From: Leuctra nigra
Taxonomy: Eukaryota > Arthropoda > Insecta > Plecoptera > Leuctridae
Direction: 5' to 3'
Assembly (NCBI GenBank): GCA_934045905.1
Contig: OW203768.1
Coordinates: 13,916,316-13,980,315 of the forward strand
Length of the DNA: 64,000 bases
Part shown: positions 1 to 10,534 of the stretch, one piece after another
Layout: each line of letters begins with the position of its first letter
Position numbering within the stretch: position 1 is the first letter of the stretch
Notes under the pieces: model-generated
What the model was told of the DNA's origin: nothing
The model's database searches: none
What the model saw: the letters and a program-made list of their open reading frames with translations, nothing else
Translations under genes and position numbers: made by a program

Positions 1-192
1 CAAGGGAGCCAAAGGCTAAAGAGTCGACAGGACTCGCAGAAAATTTCGATTCCGATGTAAAAAAAATTCTAGAAATGCATGAAAATGCATTAGCTCTAAG
101 TTGTACGTGACATTAATCGTGTGTTGCATGTTGCATATTATACTGCTGTGAAGTAAGTTATTTTAATTCAAATATTGAAAACCACAAAAAAC

Positions 193-513
193 CATAAAAA
201 GGCGGCCCCTACTTTTTTCTTAACGGCTTGAGCGATTTTTTTTTTTTAAATTTAACAGCATAGAGATAAAGAGTAAATCTGTGTCTCTAGTGACCGAAAA
301 AAATTATAATTTATTTTTTTCTCATTTCGAGGAAGTGCTAACATGGGCAATGCCAATATATGAGTCTTTTTGGCACCTCTGCCCTGAAATAACTAAACAA
401 AAAGTTAAACTTCACTAGAGACACAGATCTACTCTTTATCTATAACCTGTGAAAATTTGAAGGCAATCGGTAAAGCCGTTTAGAAAAAAGTAGGGGACGC
501 CTTTTTGTGCTTC
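193..513. repeat. Foldback (hairpin) element, arms about 100 bp
   Basis: Bases 193-292 and 411-513 are imperfect inverted copies of each other. Shared blocks include CCCCTACTTTTTTCT and AGATAAAGAGTA. The spacer of about 120 bp is T-rich. This is the architecture of a foldback or MITE-like element. It abuts the 5S-derived sequence on its right, so the two may belong to one composite element. No coding potential is seen. Confidence 0.7.
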
Positions 514-790
514 ATAAAACATGGATTTCATCAAGTATCGTAGACTCTTAACGTCCCATCCAAAGGACGGTGTAGCATTCACAGCACGAGCCTCCACAAC
601 CCGCGCCGTCGAGAGACTGATAACAGGTGTAGGGAGGTCGTCACACTAACCCCCAAACACGCCAGTCCCAATGGCAACAACTGGCAAGTCAGTATAGAAT
701 GGTCACCCATCCAACCGCTGACCGCGCTCAATGTTGCTTAACCTCGGTGATCTGACGAGAACCGAGGTACCCAATACACTCACCGATGGG
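514..790 (-). mobile_element. 5S rRNA-derived SINE (or 5S pseudogene)
   Basis: Read on the minus strand, about 690-780 matches the animal 5S rRNA internal promoter: CGGTTCTCGTCAGATCACCG, then GTTAAGCAACATTGAGCGCGG, then a box C-like GGTTGGATGGGTGACC. The body continues into non-5S sequence ending near the GGATGGGACGTTAA block at about 548-561, a tail type I associate with insect interspersed repeats. The substitutions relative to true 5S (AACATTGAGC instead of AGCGTCGGGC) and the foreign 3' body argue for a 5S-headed SINE rather than a functional gene. Confidence 0.7.
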
Positions 791-1926
791 ATTTTTGTAC
801 CTACTATATATAGTATTTTGAAAGCTTTACAAAGCTATGGATCGTCCTAAATGCCAGGTCGCTAAAATTCAAAAGAAAATGAATGATGATGCCCACTTAC
901 ACTTAACCCTTTCGGGTCTCATTTATTTACTACTGGAGCGCTCCACAGGTCGGACTTAAAATGGGACTTAAGATGAATTTTACCTCCATGAAGATGAGAG
1001 TGATAGTGGGACTTATAATCTTTGTTTTCATTACAATTTCATTTTATATTCACATAAACATATGTACAGTCACTTTTGATACGTTTTGTGTACAGTTAAT
1101 TATTTATTTTATATAGAAAGAAATATAAATAAACAGTTCCAACTTGTTGCATATTTGCCGCCATCCCCACCCAGCTCATTATTCACTAGAATTCAGGTCA
1201 CTAATGTCGCCATCACTATCACAATCACTAACAACATCTTCCTTGAACTTCCCACTATCATTTTCATCTTCACTAAATTAATAATTGCTACTAAAATCGT
1301 CAAAAACTTCCTCCAAATCATTGCTGCACATTCCTTTCCTATAGGTAGACGCCATATTGGATTACTAGCAAAGAAATATTTCGACTTGGTTTGTCAACTT
1401 TTTCATGGAATAGGAACAAATAGAAGGCTGTGTAACTCAAATGCTCAGTAGATAAAATAGTGCTATACTTGTTTATTTCGCTGATAGATAGCGCCACTTG
1501 TACGAAAATTGTTTAGAAGCAATACAAAATGATGTCGGACCTGTTCCGACATACGGCAAGAACGGGAAAATAAAAATGTTGGAACCATTCCGACTTTCGG
1601 CCTGAAAGGGTTAATAAAAGTAGGGCCACATGTACAGCCCTGAGAGTCACATCTTCATTCCATTATATTTACATCACATAATACTTTAAAGAATGTTAAC
1701 CACCTACACAATGTCAATTGTAAAATAATTCATAAATTTCGTTTTCATCACATTAATACTTTAAAGAATGTTAACCACCTACACAGTCAATTGTAAAATA
1801 ATTCATACATTTCGTTTTGGGTTCGAGTGATCCATGTAGGGATTGTAAATTCAAGTTGATGGTTCAAAATGTCTGAATATGAGAAAGTCTTCTCCTGCAT
1901 GAAATTGACAGTATTCGCCGGCATAC
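791..1926. other. No gene recognised; region downstream of the last visible E(Pc) exon
   Basis: This interval probably lies within an intron or beyond the visible part of Enhancer of Polycomb. It is AT-rich. The 121-codon open frame at 1086-1451 is low-complexity and resembles no family I know. Apart from the short duplication at 1672-1818 I see no structure. Confidence 0.5.
1672..1818. repeat. Tandem duplication of about 74 bp
   Basis: The segment starting CATCACATAATACTTTAAAG at 1672 recurs at 1746 with a few small differences (one copy lacks two or three bases around ACAATGTC). Two copies only. Confidence 0.8.
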
Positions 1927-4900
1927 CTTTGTGGGCCAAATCTGGTGGTTGATGCCGAACTGGTTGGCGAAGATCGGAGCGAACGCAGGCCGAGGAACCT
2001 TCAACGCAGACACTTCCGCCAAGAGCTGGCCGCTGAAGTCACTGCATTGATACCTGAAAGAGCAATACCATCAGTTGCCTTGCCAACGACCACGATGAAA
2101 AGTGAGACATTCCAAGATTTAAAATGTGTATGATCATTACAAACAATCATTACGTGTATGTATGACAGTTAACTAGAGTATCACTCATCTTTCATAAAAA
2201 AATGTGTTCTCCCTCCACAATAAACTAAATATGCTGGAAAATAATTGGCTCTAAGATAGGTAATGTACCAAATTCAAAAAGAGAAATGAAAACATGCAGT
2301 CTAGGTTGCTTACGGTTTCCGAGTATAAAATCTATCAATATTAAATCTATCCAAAATGCACCAGTATGTATGGCATGGATCTCATGAATTAAATAATGGA
2401 GATGCCATAAGATTGGTACCTACTACAAGGAAGGTAACACCGTAGCTAATTGACAAACCAAATTAGCAAACAGCAATTCAAGATCCTCATTTCTTTGTAC
2501 ACTCGACAATTCATAAAACGGTATTTGAACGAAACGGATTGGCTGCTGGTCAGGTTCATTGACAATGAATCCTTGTTATTATCAATGAAATCAGAGCTCA
2601 CCTACTAGAGGTAGATGACGAGTTAGTGTGGACTTCATCAGAAGATGCCATCACATTTTTTTCAGACAATCCGTTTCTTTGAAATACCGTTTTATGAATT
2701 GTCGAGTGTACTATTTTGGCCATGACAAAATGATGTCTTTTACTGAGACAGTTGTGACGTGTTGGCCTTGAAAAGGGCCTGTAGAGAAGTTTTGGAAAGC
2801 TTCAGGTTGATAGTTCCATCCTCGGGGACAACATCACCAATGAAATCTTCTGATCATAACAGTAGGTACAGACATCTCTGAAACTCCTCTAGTTATCAAT
2901 TTGGAGTCTTTTTTGGTTTCATGGAACATGAACGATTCAATTTAACCTACCCAGTACCCAGGGAAGTAAATGAATAACAATTGAAATATATGTACCTAAT
3001 AAAAAATCTACCTACCGATCTGAAATATATTTTTAAACAAATTCAAAATGTATCAGGAGCTAAGACCTGGTGCGCACTGCGCTGAATCCATCCCCATTCA
3101 AAACGGTGAAACCAAATCGAAATCAAGCAGCTCACCGTTTCTCGAAAACTTCTATCGTCAGATGGAATAGCTCTCTTTTTGTCTTCTCCCTCCTCTTAGC
3201 CAACTCGAGTAGAGTCACCGCCCGACTTAGATCGCGCCGCAGTTTCAACATCTTCTCGTAGGAAGTCTCATCATTCTTCCGGTTCTTCCGAGTCTGCATC
3301 TTTTCAGTGCGGCGTCGGAATGCGAGGTAGGGGTTGTTGGCGGCGGAGCCCAAGCGGTGTTCCGTTTTGACGGCAAGAATAAGCGGATGTTGCTGAAATA
3401 ATTAAAGTAAATTACATATTAGAAATACATTTTAATTACAATTCCATGCAATGTTTAATCATGTAGGTAGAGAGTGCACTTAGCAAAGCAAAGGTAGGTA
3501 ATATGTAAAAAAAAAAGTATTGGCTCAATAAAATTATTTTATATTGCTGTTTTCATGAATTTAAAATGTAAATCATACCTTCCACCAATTTGGAAAATAA
3601 AGCTTTGACTAAGTTGTAGGCAACATGTACATTTTAATTGAACCAGTAATTTTTTGCTACACAGACACTGTAGGTAGGTATTACAAAATATTTTACTTCA
3701 TACGTTATCTTTTTTTAAATGAACCTAATCAAGGCACTTTTGAATTTGAATAGCCTACATTACTTCTTACCAGTTAGAATACCAGAAGTTTATACACCAA
3801 TGCTATTGGAAAAGGAAGAGAACCTATAGCAGATGTATACTCACGGTTTTCAATCGTTTGTTGAGCCAGTAGTCATAAACAGCAATAATCAGGTCATCAT
3901 CTTCTTTGAGCAGTGTCTTCGCTTCTTGTAAAGGCAGGACAGTTTGTCCGCTGCCTTTCTCAAGTCGATCCATCATTTCCTCGAACTAATCGGACAAATT
4001 TGTTAGAACAATGTTTTTGAAGAGAACGTCGCTTTTGGTTGCGACAACAAGTAGATGCCAAATTCTCAAAGACATCATATTTAAAATATAATTATTGTGA
4101 CTGATTTTGTTCCTTTATTATTTTCAAAAGGTACCTACAGTCAAAGAAATTGAATATTTCAATAATAATTCAATAAGTAGTGAGACGGTACGTGTTGCGG
4201 AGCATAAAAAGTAAGTTTATAGTAGGTGGGTAGCCTACAATAGGTAAAGGTAACCGGGCGGATATTGTTTTTAAAGATATATTAGTTCCGTTAAAAAGAC
4301 GTCTGCAATTGTCATCAACTGAGAAGAAGTTGCAGGTGTCTTTAGAGATTATACAATTAAGGTAGGTAGGTAGAAATCTGTTGATGCTTGAAAAGGTAGG
4401 CATCTTCCTATGGTCCTTCACTATTATCACTTCATTAGATTATAAATAAATCAACTGTCAGCGTCACTATAGTAGTACGTAACTTTAAAGTATGTGGCAA
4501 CATTTCAAAACCTTAATCATCTTTATAATCAATCAAGTTCTCTGGAAATAAAAACTATTTTAAAGGCTATTGTAATTTCCTGCCATCCTCGAACTACCTT
4601 CAGAGCATCGATGTCCATTTTCTTGGCCTGCAAGTTGACCCATCGTTCGTCTTCCGAGTCCATGTCATAGTCCGGAATGTCTTGCTCCATCGCAAATGCT
4701 GACAGAACAAGAAACATAGCATTCCCAGAACTTCGTAGGTACTAAGATAAGTTTCAACGACAAGTTTGACGAAGAAGAACAAACAATACTTACGTTGCAT
4801 GTGAATAAGCTGTCGAGGAAGTCTAGCATCGATAGGATAAATCTTATCGTATGCTTCAGCGTCGGCCATATCTGCGACTTCGGGCGTTGGAATAATGAGG

Positions 4901-5690
4901 CCCGTACAGATGGCTCGCTGGAGATGGTGTTCCTGTCAAAATATAAATATTGTTGACATCCATGAAAAGTGGTTAATTAGTGTGAAACAAATAGCTAGTA
5001 CAGTAACTTAAAAGCAAATTGGTTTGATAAGTACTTTAAATTCATGAAAAAAGAGCTAGTGTCTGGACAAAGAGCGCTAGCAAATCGACCGCATGTTGCA
5101 TATTTACAAATGGAAATATATATTAAAAAATAACCCCTTCCGTCAATAAATTAATGACAATATGATCTTTGGAATGGTTTTAAGCTATTTCATACATTTT
5201 TGGGTCCAATCTGTACCAGTGACAGCTGCTACAAGTGTTTTTTATTACAAATAGGTAAAGTTGGACAATGCAAAAGTAAGGTTATGTTGCCTCTCCAAAA
5301 AAGTGTCAACAGCTGTAACAGGTGTGTTATTGCTCGTGGGGCAGTATGTGGAAACAAAATATGGAATTTTTAGGGGTTGTCATTATATTTGTTGGGCCCA
5401 AAACAGAAGGTAAGTCACAAAATTGTGTAAAAATACATTTTAGCATTATTGCCTGGCGGGCATGCTTGAAAGCTTGGCAATTTCAAGATGGCGACCCAAT
5501 CACGCTCCAAGAATTCCTCTTTTGTAATAAAACTTACACATTCCTCTTCCTTTTCCATTCCGCTTGGCATTTGAGGAACTGCCCTATTTATTGCCGAATA
5601 GTCTGGCAAATCGGGCAATTCCTCTGCCATATATATTGGCATGGGCTTGGAGGCGTCCAGCGCCCGAGCCCGAAACGAGAGCTTGCTCAT
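1927..5690 (-). CDS. Enhancer of Polycomb (EPC1/EPC2 homologue), N-terminal two thirds, 3' end outside window
   Basis: Chromatin protein of the NuA4/TIP60 histone acetyltransferase complex. Six coding exons read in order on the minus strand: 5538-5690, 4794-4932, 4598-4698, 3845-3985, 3136-3392 and 1927-2053. All have GT-AG junctions and compatible phases, giving about 306 residues. The start at 5690 gives MSKLSFRARALDASKP, the hallmark EPC N-terminus, followed by INRAVPQMPSGMEKEEEC, EHHLQRAI, YDMDSEDERWV and the highly conserved AFRRRTEKMQTRKNRKNDE block, then YQCSDFSGQLLAE. This is the EPcA domain that contacts the acetyltransferase module. Six exons carry 306 of the several hundred residues expected, so the Q/A-rich C-terminus must lie beyond position 1. 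The gene is head to head with the dehydrogenase gene at 6147. No frame breaks are seen; it looks intact and constrained. Confidence 0.95.
2498..2710. mobile_element. Tc1/mariner-type MITE, 30-bp perfect TIRs, TA-flanked
   Basis: Bases 2497-2526 and 2682-2711 are exact inverted copies, beginning CACTCGACAATTCATAAAAC inside flanking TA dinucleotides. The length of about 213 bp, the TA target and the absence of an ORF fit a non-autonomous mariner-like element. It lies in the last visible intron of E(Pc). A second copy lies at 35308-35530 and a fragment at 27032-27112. Confidence 0.85.
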
Positions 5691-6120
5691 TTTTGTTGAC
5701 AGGCTATGAACACATTGGGCGACGAAGAAAATTCCTCCGTTTAGTCCCTATGCAGGGCCCCGGAGGGTAAAAACCCTGCACGAAATGAATCTACGATGCT
5801 CTTATTTTGTTCCCATTATGATTATTCACACACACTCAGTCACAATATTAAAAATAACGATTGCAAACATATCACTAGAGTTCGTTTTCAGAGCCATCAT
5901 GGCGGACCTATATAATTCAATACCAAAATGCAGTGCGCGGCAATTGACGCATGTTGTTGGAGTTGACAACATTTTAGTGTTTCACATTGTTTTTCATATT
6001 TTATCACCGAGAAAGTACATACAAAAATTATCGGAATACAGAATTATTAATAAAAACTTCGACACATAAGTTTAAAGTATAGTAGTATTCAATTTCTAAC
6101 GATAATCATTTTTTTCGTAG
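5691..6120. promoter_or_regulatory. Shared bidirectional promoter interval, E(Pc) / 2-hydroxyacid dehydrogenase
   Basis: The E(Pc) start codon at 5690 (minus) and the first recognised dehydrogenase exon at 6121 (plus) are separated by 430 bp, so both transcripts must start in or near this interval. There is no TATA box at a convincing position. A GCCATCATGGCGGAC element at about 5893-5907 and CAAGATGGCGACC at about 5483-5495 (inside E(Pc) intron 1) resemble YY1/Pho-type AAGATGGCGGC sites typical of housekeeping promoters. The exact start sites cannot be read from sequence. Confidence 0.55.
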
Positions 6121-6146
6121 GTCCGAAAGTACTTCATTTGACCTTT

Positions 6147-9100
6147 ATGTTAATGAGCATGGAGAGGACTGACCACGAGATGCCAAAGAATATTGCTGTT
6201 TTCAGCAATATCAATAGGTTGTTGAAGTGTTTGACTTCAAAATTACCAAATGTTCGCTTTCAAGAAGTAATTCCTGGTAAATAAGATCATTTTTATTAAC
6301 TGACAATAGCTGTTATTATTGGAAATTCCAGAAAACGAGCATTCATTGGGATAGGCTCACAGCCTTTCATTTACTTCCTTTCCTTCATCATCATTTTGAG
6401 AAAATGCGGTTCCCGTTTCCACCGCCACCAATATTTATAAAAATTGGCGGCAAAATTTCGATTGCTTCTTTTCATGAACTTGATTTGATTTTACTTTTCA
6501 GGATCAAAAGAGGAACAGACAGACCTACAGAAAGCAGAAATTCTTATTGCGGACTACAATTTAATAGTACCTTATATGTACAAATTACCTAATTTAAAAT
6601 GGATACAGGGAACATGGGCCGGCGCAGAAGTCATTCTTAATGGAATCGATTCGAAGAAAGTATGACAATGCATAGTACCTAAACAGTACACCTAGTTGAG
6701 ATTATAGGATAGCAGAATAATTATCATATCATTATCATTATGTATCATATTCATATCGAAGTCCTGGCAATTTTTTATGTTTACACTTTATTTATCAGAT
6801 TCGTACATACATGCTTCTATGTAATATTTTACTCCTCAAACGGGTGTTGTGCAGTATGAGTGGAAGTCTTCGCTTTAAGATTATATTTGGTGAAACCTGG
6901 AGTCGGAAAAGACCAACACATACCTAGGTATCCAGATTAACTACATTACAATTCTTCTAAAACTTCTTATTACATTTTCAGCCCCGTTTACCATACACCA
7001 TCACCAGATTTAGTGGTGACTACTTTGGCTCGATGATGGGTGAATACGTCATCACAGCAATAGTAACTCACGAACGTAACTGGGATGTCATGGTTGATAA
7101 TCGCAGGGAAGGTGTTTGGCTGAAAGAATCACAATTTCAGTTGAACATCAACGACCACCGAGGAGTCTATGATCTTAAAATTGGTATATTGGGCATGGGA
7201 GCTATTGGAAAAGAGAGTAAGCTGAATAATTTAAATAACTAAATTTTCAATAATGACAAGCATATTCTACATATTAAAAATTTTGTTTTACTACTTTATT
7301 TCAGTTGCTAATGTCTTAAAAACACTAAAAGGCACTATCTGGGCTATGGCAAGAACCATTCCCGCTGAAAAACCTGCATTCATTGATCGTTTCGTCCGAC
7401 AAGAAGACCTTCCAGAGCTCCTCAAAGAATGTGATTACATTATTAACGTTCTACCCTCGACATCGGACACGATCGGTCTTTTGAACGGGGAAATGTTAAA
7501 GCACTGCGCAGGAAAGAAAACCGTCTTTATCAACATTGGGAGAGGGACGGTGATCAAGGAGTCAGATTTAGTCGCAGCTCTGGAGAAGAAGTGGTTGGCG
7601 GCTGCGGTGTTGGACGTCTTCGAGGTGGAGCCGTTACCAACGAGCAGTCCTCTGTGGAAAATGCCTCAGGTAAATTTAATTCAAAGAGAAATTCGTTGAC
7701 TTTAAAATAATGTTTTCGAAAAGCAACTCCAGTTTTAAATCTTGGAGCTTAAAATGGGTTCCCATACTTCGCTTTCGTTTCGCATTCGGTTCGCTTTCGC
7801 GTCGCGAAGTTTGTAGTCGTTTCCATAATTTCTGTTTCGCGTATCCATGGATACGCGAAACATAAATAGTATTCTGCCAATAGTTAAAAACAAATTGACG
7901 GATAATAATCAGATAATAAGCAAGAACGGCAAGAAAATGCGGAAAAAGTGAAACTTAAAACGTCAAAACGTCAAAACATATGTTCATTAATCGAATATCG
8001 AATATAAGCTCGAGGTCGACCGGAAATGGAGATTCGATATATCTCATCACATCCGGATTTCGCGCGTTTCGGTTTCGTCGAAGTTGAAGTTGGTCCAACA
8101 TTTTTGCATTTCGGAGACGGAATTAAACAGGGACGATTTTCTGTGTTAAAAGGTAGCCATTTTGCGAAAGCGAAGTATGGGAACGCAGCTTTACTCTTAC
8201 ACATGGACTACATTACTAATGGTCTCTCTGAATTACTAACTCATTTTGTGGGAACACCCACACTCTGACCCATGATGGAAACAGACTACAGAAGATACCT
8301 ATATTATTATTACTATTTGGTTCCAACATAACGAACACATACGAGGCTTGGCAATATTAACCCAGTTATTCAGTGTTTTCGCACAAATACAATTTTAAAA
8401 ATCAAGCAGTAATGCACAATTCAAGCTTACTAATCTAAATAATGCAAACAATCAAAGAATGCATTTACGACTGCCGGTATAGGTACATGTTCAAAATGTT
8501 AAATCTGACCATCATCGTTCAGCGTTTTGTGATCTACAGAGGTCAGAATGTACACTCGGCCAAACAAAACTTGAACATTGACCAAATTTGAATGACTGCT
8601 GGTCATGTCCCATAACCAATCAAAGCTTGTTATTATTTAATTTTCAATTTATTTATTTAACAACTTTAAATTACAATACATTCCGTGGTTGTACATCAGT
8701 ATAGGTAGCGCTAGCATACATTAGTTACAGTTTAAAATATCATTAAAATATTGAATGTCCATTGAAATGTGAGGTCACCTACTAGAGTGAGACAATTGAG
8801 ATCGCTTAGACTGACTTCTGATGGTGCGACCTTACATTTATCAGCCTATCAGATTTATTGAACGCTCAAGTTTTGTTTGGCCAAGTGTAGGTACCTACCT
8901 ACTTTAGAGTGTGGCATTATTTGGTTTAGTTAGTTTTAATTGTTTGTTACTTCTGATTTGTTAACTCAAAAAAGCACTTTAACTGGGTTCAACCCATTTA
9001 CCTTCCCAAGCCTATAAAAATATCTTGATTAGAGTTTGGAATACCGCTTTACGATTTACCCTCATTTAAAAATGTGTTGCTCTTTTCAAAAAGTCAAAAC

Positions 9101-9423
9101 CTATTATCAAAAAGGCTGCAGAAAAACAAATTCATATCAACCTAGTAAAATTCTTTTATTATTGATGTTGTGATCCAGTGATGTGAAACAAATTTCACAA
9201 CTGTAAACCCATTTTAAATCCTGTTCAAATATCAAAGCCGCCATAAATCTTGTCTTAAGTCTGTACACTTATAAATGTTCTTATCACTCAGGTAATGATA
9301 ACGCCACACATGTCAGGGGTTACCAAAGCCGAGTACGTGGCAGAATTGTTCAGCGACAACTACGACAGATTCAAGTCTGGTCAAGAGCTCAAGCACATCC
9401 TGAATGTGGACCGTGGATATTGA
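6147..9423 (+). CDS. D-isomer-specific 2-hydroxyacid dehydrogenase (GhrA-like glyoxylate/hydroxypyruvate reductase family)
   Basis: NAD(P)H-dependent oxidoreductase of the D-2-hydroxyacid dehydrogenase family, which interconverts 2-keto acids and D-2-hydroxy acids. Coding exons are 6121-6276 (start within), 6502-6659, 6982-7216, 7305-7669 and 9292-9423, all with GT-AG junctions and matching phases, giving about 339 codons if translation starts at 6147. ATGs at 6159 and 6180 (MPKNIAVF) are equally plausible starts. The nucleotide-binding GILGMGAIG motif sits at the end of exon 3. The catalytic triad is present: Arg in NIGRGTVIK, Glu in DVFEVEPLP and His in ITPHMSG. The length is normal for the family. 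The last intron (7670-9291) has acquired two MITEs. A non-coding first exon may lie in 5690-6060. The substrate cannot be assigned from sequence. Confidence 0.93.
7758..8184. mobile_element. MITE with about 20-bp TIRs inside dehydrogenase intron 4
   Basis: GTTCCCATACTTCGCTTTCG at 7758-7777 is the exact inverse of 8165-8184. The CG-rich TTCGCGTCGCG and TTTCGCG motifs inside differ in composition from the AT-rich intron around it. An internal perfect palindrome lies at 7834-7861. No target duplication was identified with confidence and the superfamily is unknown. Confidence 0.75.
7834..7861. repeat. 28-bp perfect palindrome
   Basis: The half-site GTTTCGCGTATCCA is followed directly by its exact reverse complement with no spacer. 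It lies inside the MITE at 7758-8184 and may be a subterminal protein-binding or cruciform-forming site. Confidence 0.9.
8551..8889. mobile_element. Mariner-type MITE, TA-flanked, in dehydrogenase intron 4
   Basis: TACACTCGGCCAAACAAAAC at 8551 and its inverse ending GGCCAAGTGTA at 8889 form TIRs of about 25 bp with one or two mismatches, with TA at each outer edge. About 339 bp with no ORF. The related terminal sequence TACACTTAGCCAAAC occurs at 27031, suggesting a family. Flanking intron boundaries are intact. Confidence 0.8.
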
Positions 9424-9548
9424 TACATTCCGAGGAGCAGGCAGCTAGTATGAAACCCTTGAGTATAGACCCTATACTCCAGGACGAAACGCTTCTTAGA
9501 TGCGGTGGCGGCTACACAATATCAAGCTATCCGCTTTTACTGGCTGGA

Positions 9549-9554
9549 AATAAA
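9549..9554 (+). terminator. Polyadenylation signal AATAAA of the dehydrogenase gene
   Basis: Canonical hexamer 126 bp after the stop codon at 9421-9423, followed by T-rich and GT-rich sequence. It is the only canonical signal close to the stop. Confidence 0.6.
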
Positions 9555-10004
9555 TATGTTATTGTTATTAATTCAGATATGTATATTTGTACAGTCTTGA
9601 ACATATTTCTTTGCCACATACTGGCATTTAATATCAACCATTTTAACTATTGAAATATTAATACAACTGATATTACTCCTTTAAAATCTCTCATTTTATT
9701 TAGAACTAAGATCTTCCAATCTCCTCTCTGTCCTGATACGTATGTGGCCAGAGTTGCCTTTTTATCCATTTTTGCGGAACTTTGTATCCTAAAATGTAAT
9801 TTCTTTGTCGAATTGAGTGTTTTCCAGCCAGCTGGTAGCAAGTAGATCAGGAGTGCTTATTCTCGAATTAAAACCGAGCGAAAATGTTCAACTATGAATA
9901 GTGATAAAATCGGTATGGTATGTGGCTAAGCCTGGCGGATTCCTATTGATTAGTAACAAAATTTGCTCATTCTCTATTCTCATACTCGCTCACATAAACA
10001 CGGT

Positions 10005-10137
10005 ACACTGTCAATCAACTCTCCGCTTTTTCGATTACAATGACCGAATAGCAGAGAGGCAAATAAGGTGATGTGAAAGCTGTCAGCCAATGAGAGAGCT
10101 GCTCTTCACTCAGTTTAGGAGAGTTGATTGACAGTGT
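10005..10137. mobile_element. Short MITE, 20-bp perfect TIRs
   Basis: ACACTGTCAATCAACTCTCC at 10005-10024 and its exact inverse at 10118-10137 bound a 133-bp element. No ORF and no clear target duplication. Confidence 0.8.
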
Positions 10138-10534
10138 GTCTGGTCTTATACATCCAAGTGGATGAAGTTGTTAAAGGCCGGGTATACTTAACATATTTGA
10201 TTAAAGAAGACACAATGATAAGAATGCAAAAATCGCGGTTTCATTCCGCCACTGCTAACGTGCGCTAGCTGGTTTAGTTTGCGAGCTGTGACGTCACCGC
10301 CGCCACCCACTTTTATGATCATACCGCGCTCCAACACAGCTGGGCCATTTAAAACAGTGAGAAAACTCCAGTCGTCCAGAGAGTGCGTGTGTCAACATCC
10401 ATGTCTTGAAAACAAAGACAGCTAACACTTGTGAATTAATATTTACTGTATTTTGACTTAATAATAATCTATTTATAATCAAAGTGTGGTGACGGATACT
10501 TTTCATTGGTTTCTCCATCATTTTAGCCGTCATT

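Noticed and set aside
680..785. Functional 5S rRNA gene
   Set aside because: Several substitutions in conserved positions and no 5S 3' half or T-run terminator; it continues into SINE body.
1086..1451. 121-codon plus frame
   Set aside because: Low-complexity Ile/Thr-rich translation with no motif or splice context; likely chance in AT-rich DNA.
3070..3261. Plus-strand frame opposite E(Pc) exon 5
   Set aside because: Shadow of the strongly conserved AFRRRTEKMQTRKN coding strand.
8026..8268. 80-codon plus frame in the dehydrogenase intron
   Set aside because: It lies within and beyond a MITE inside an intron bounded by good splice sites; no homology.
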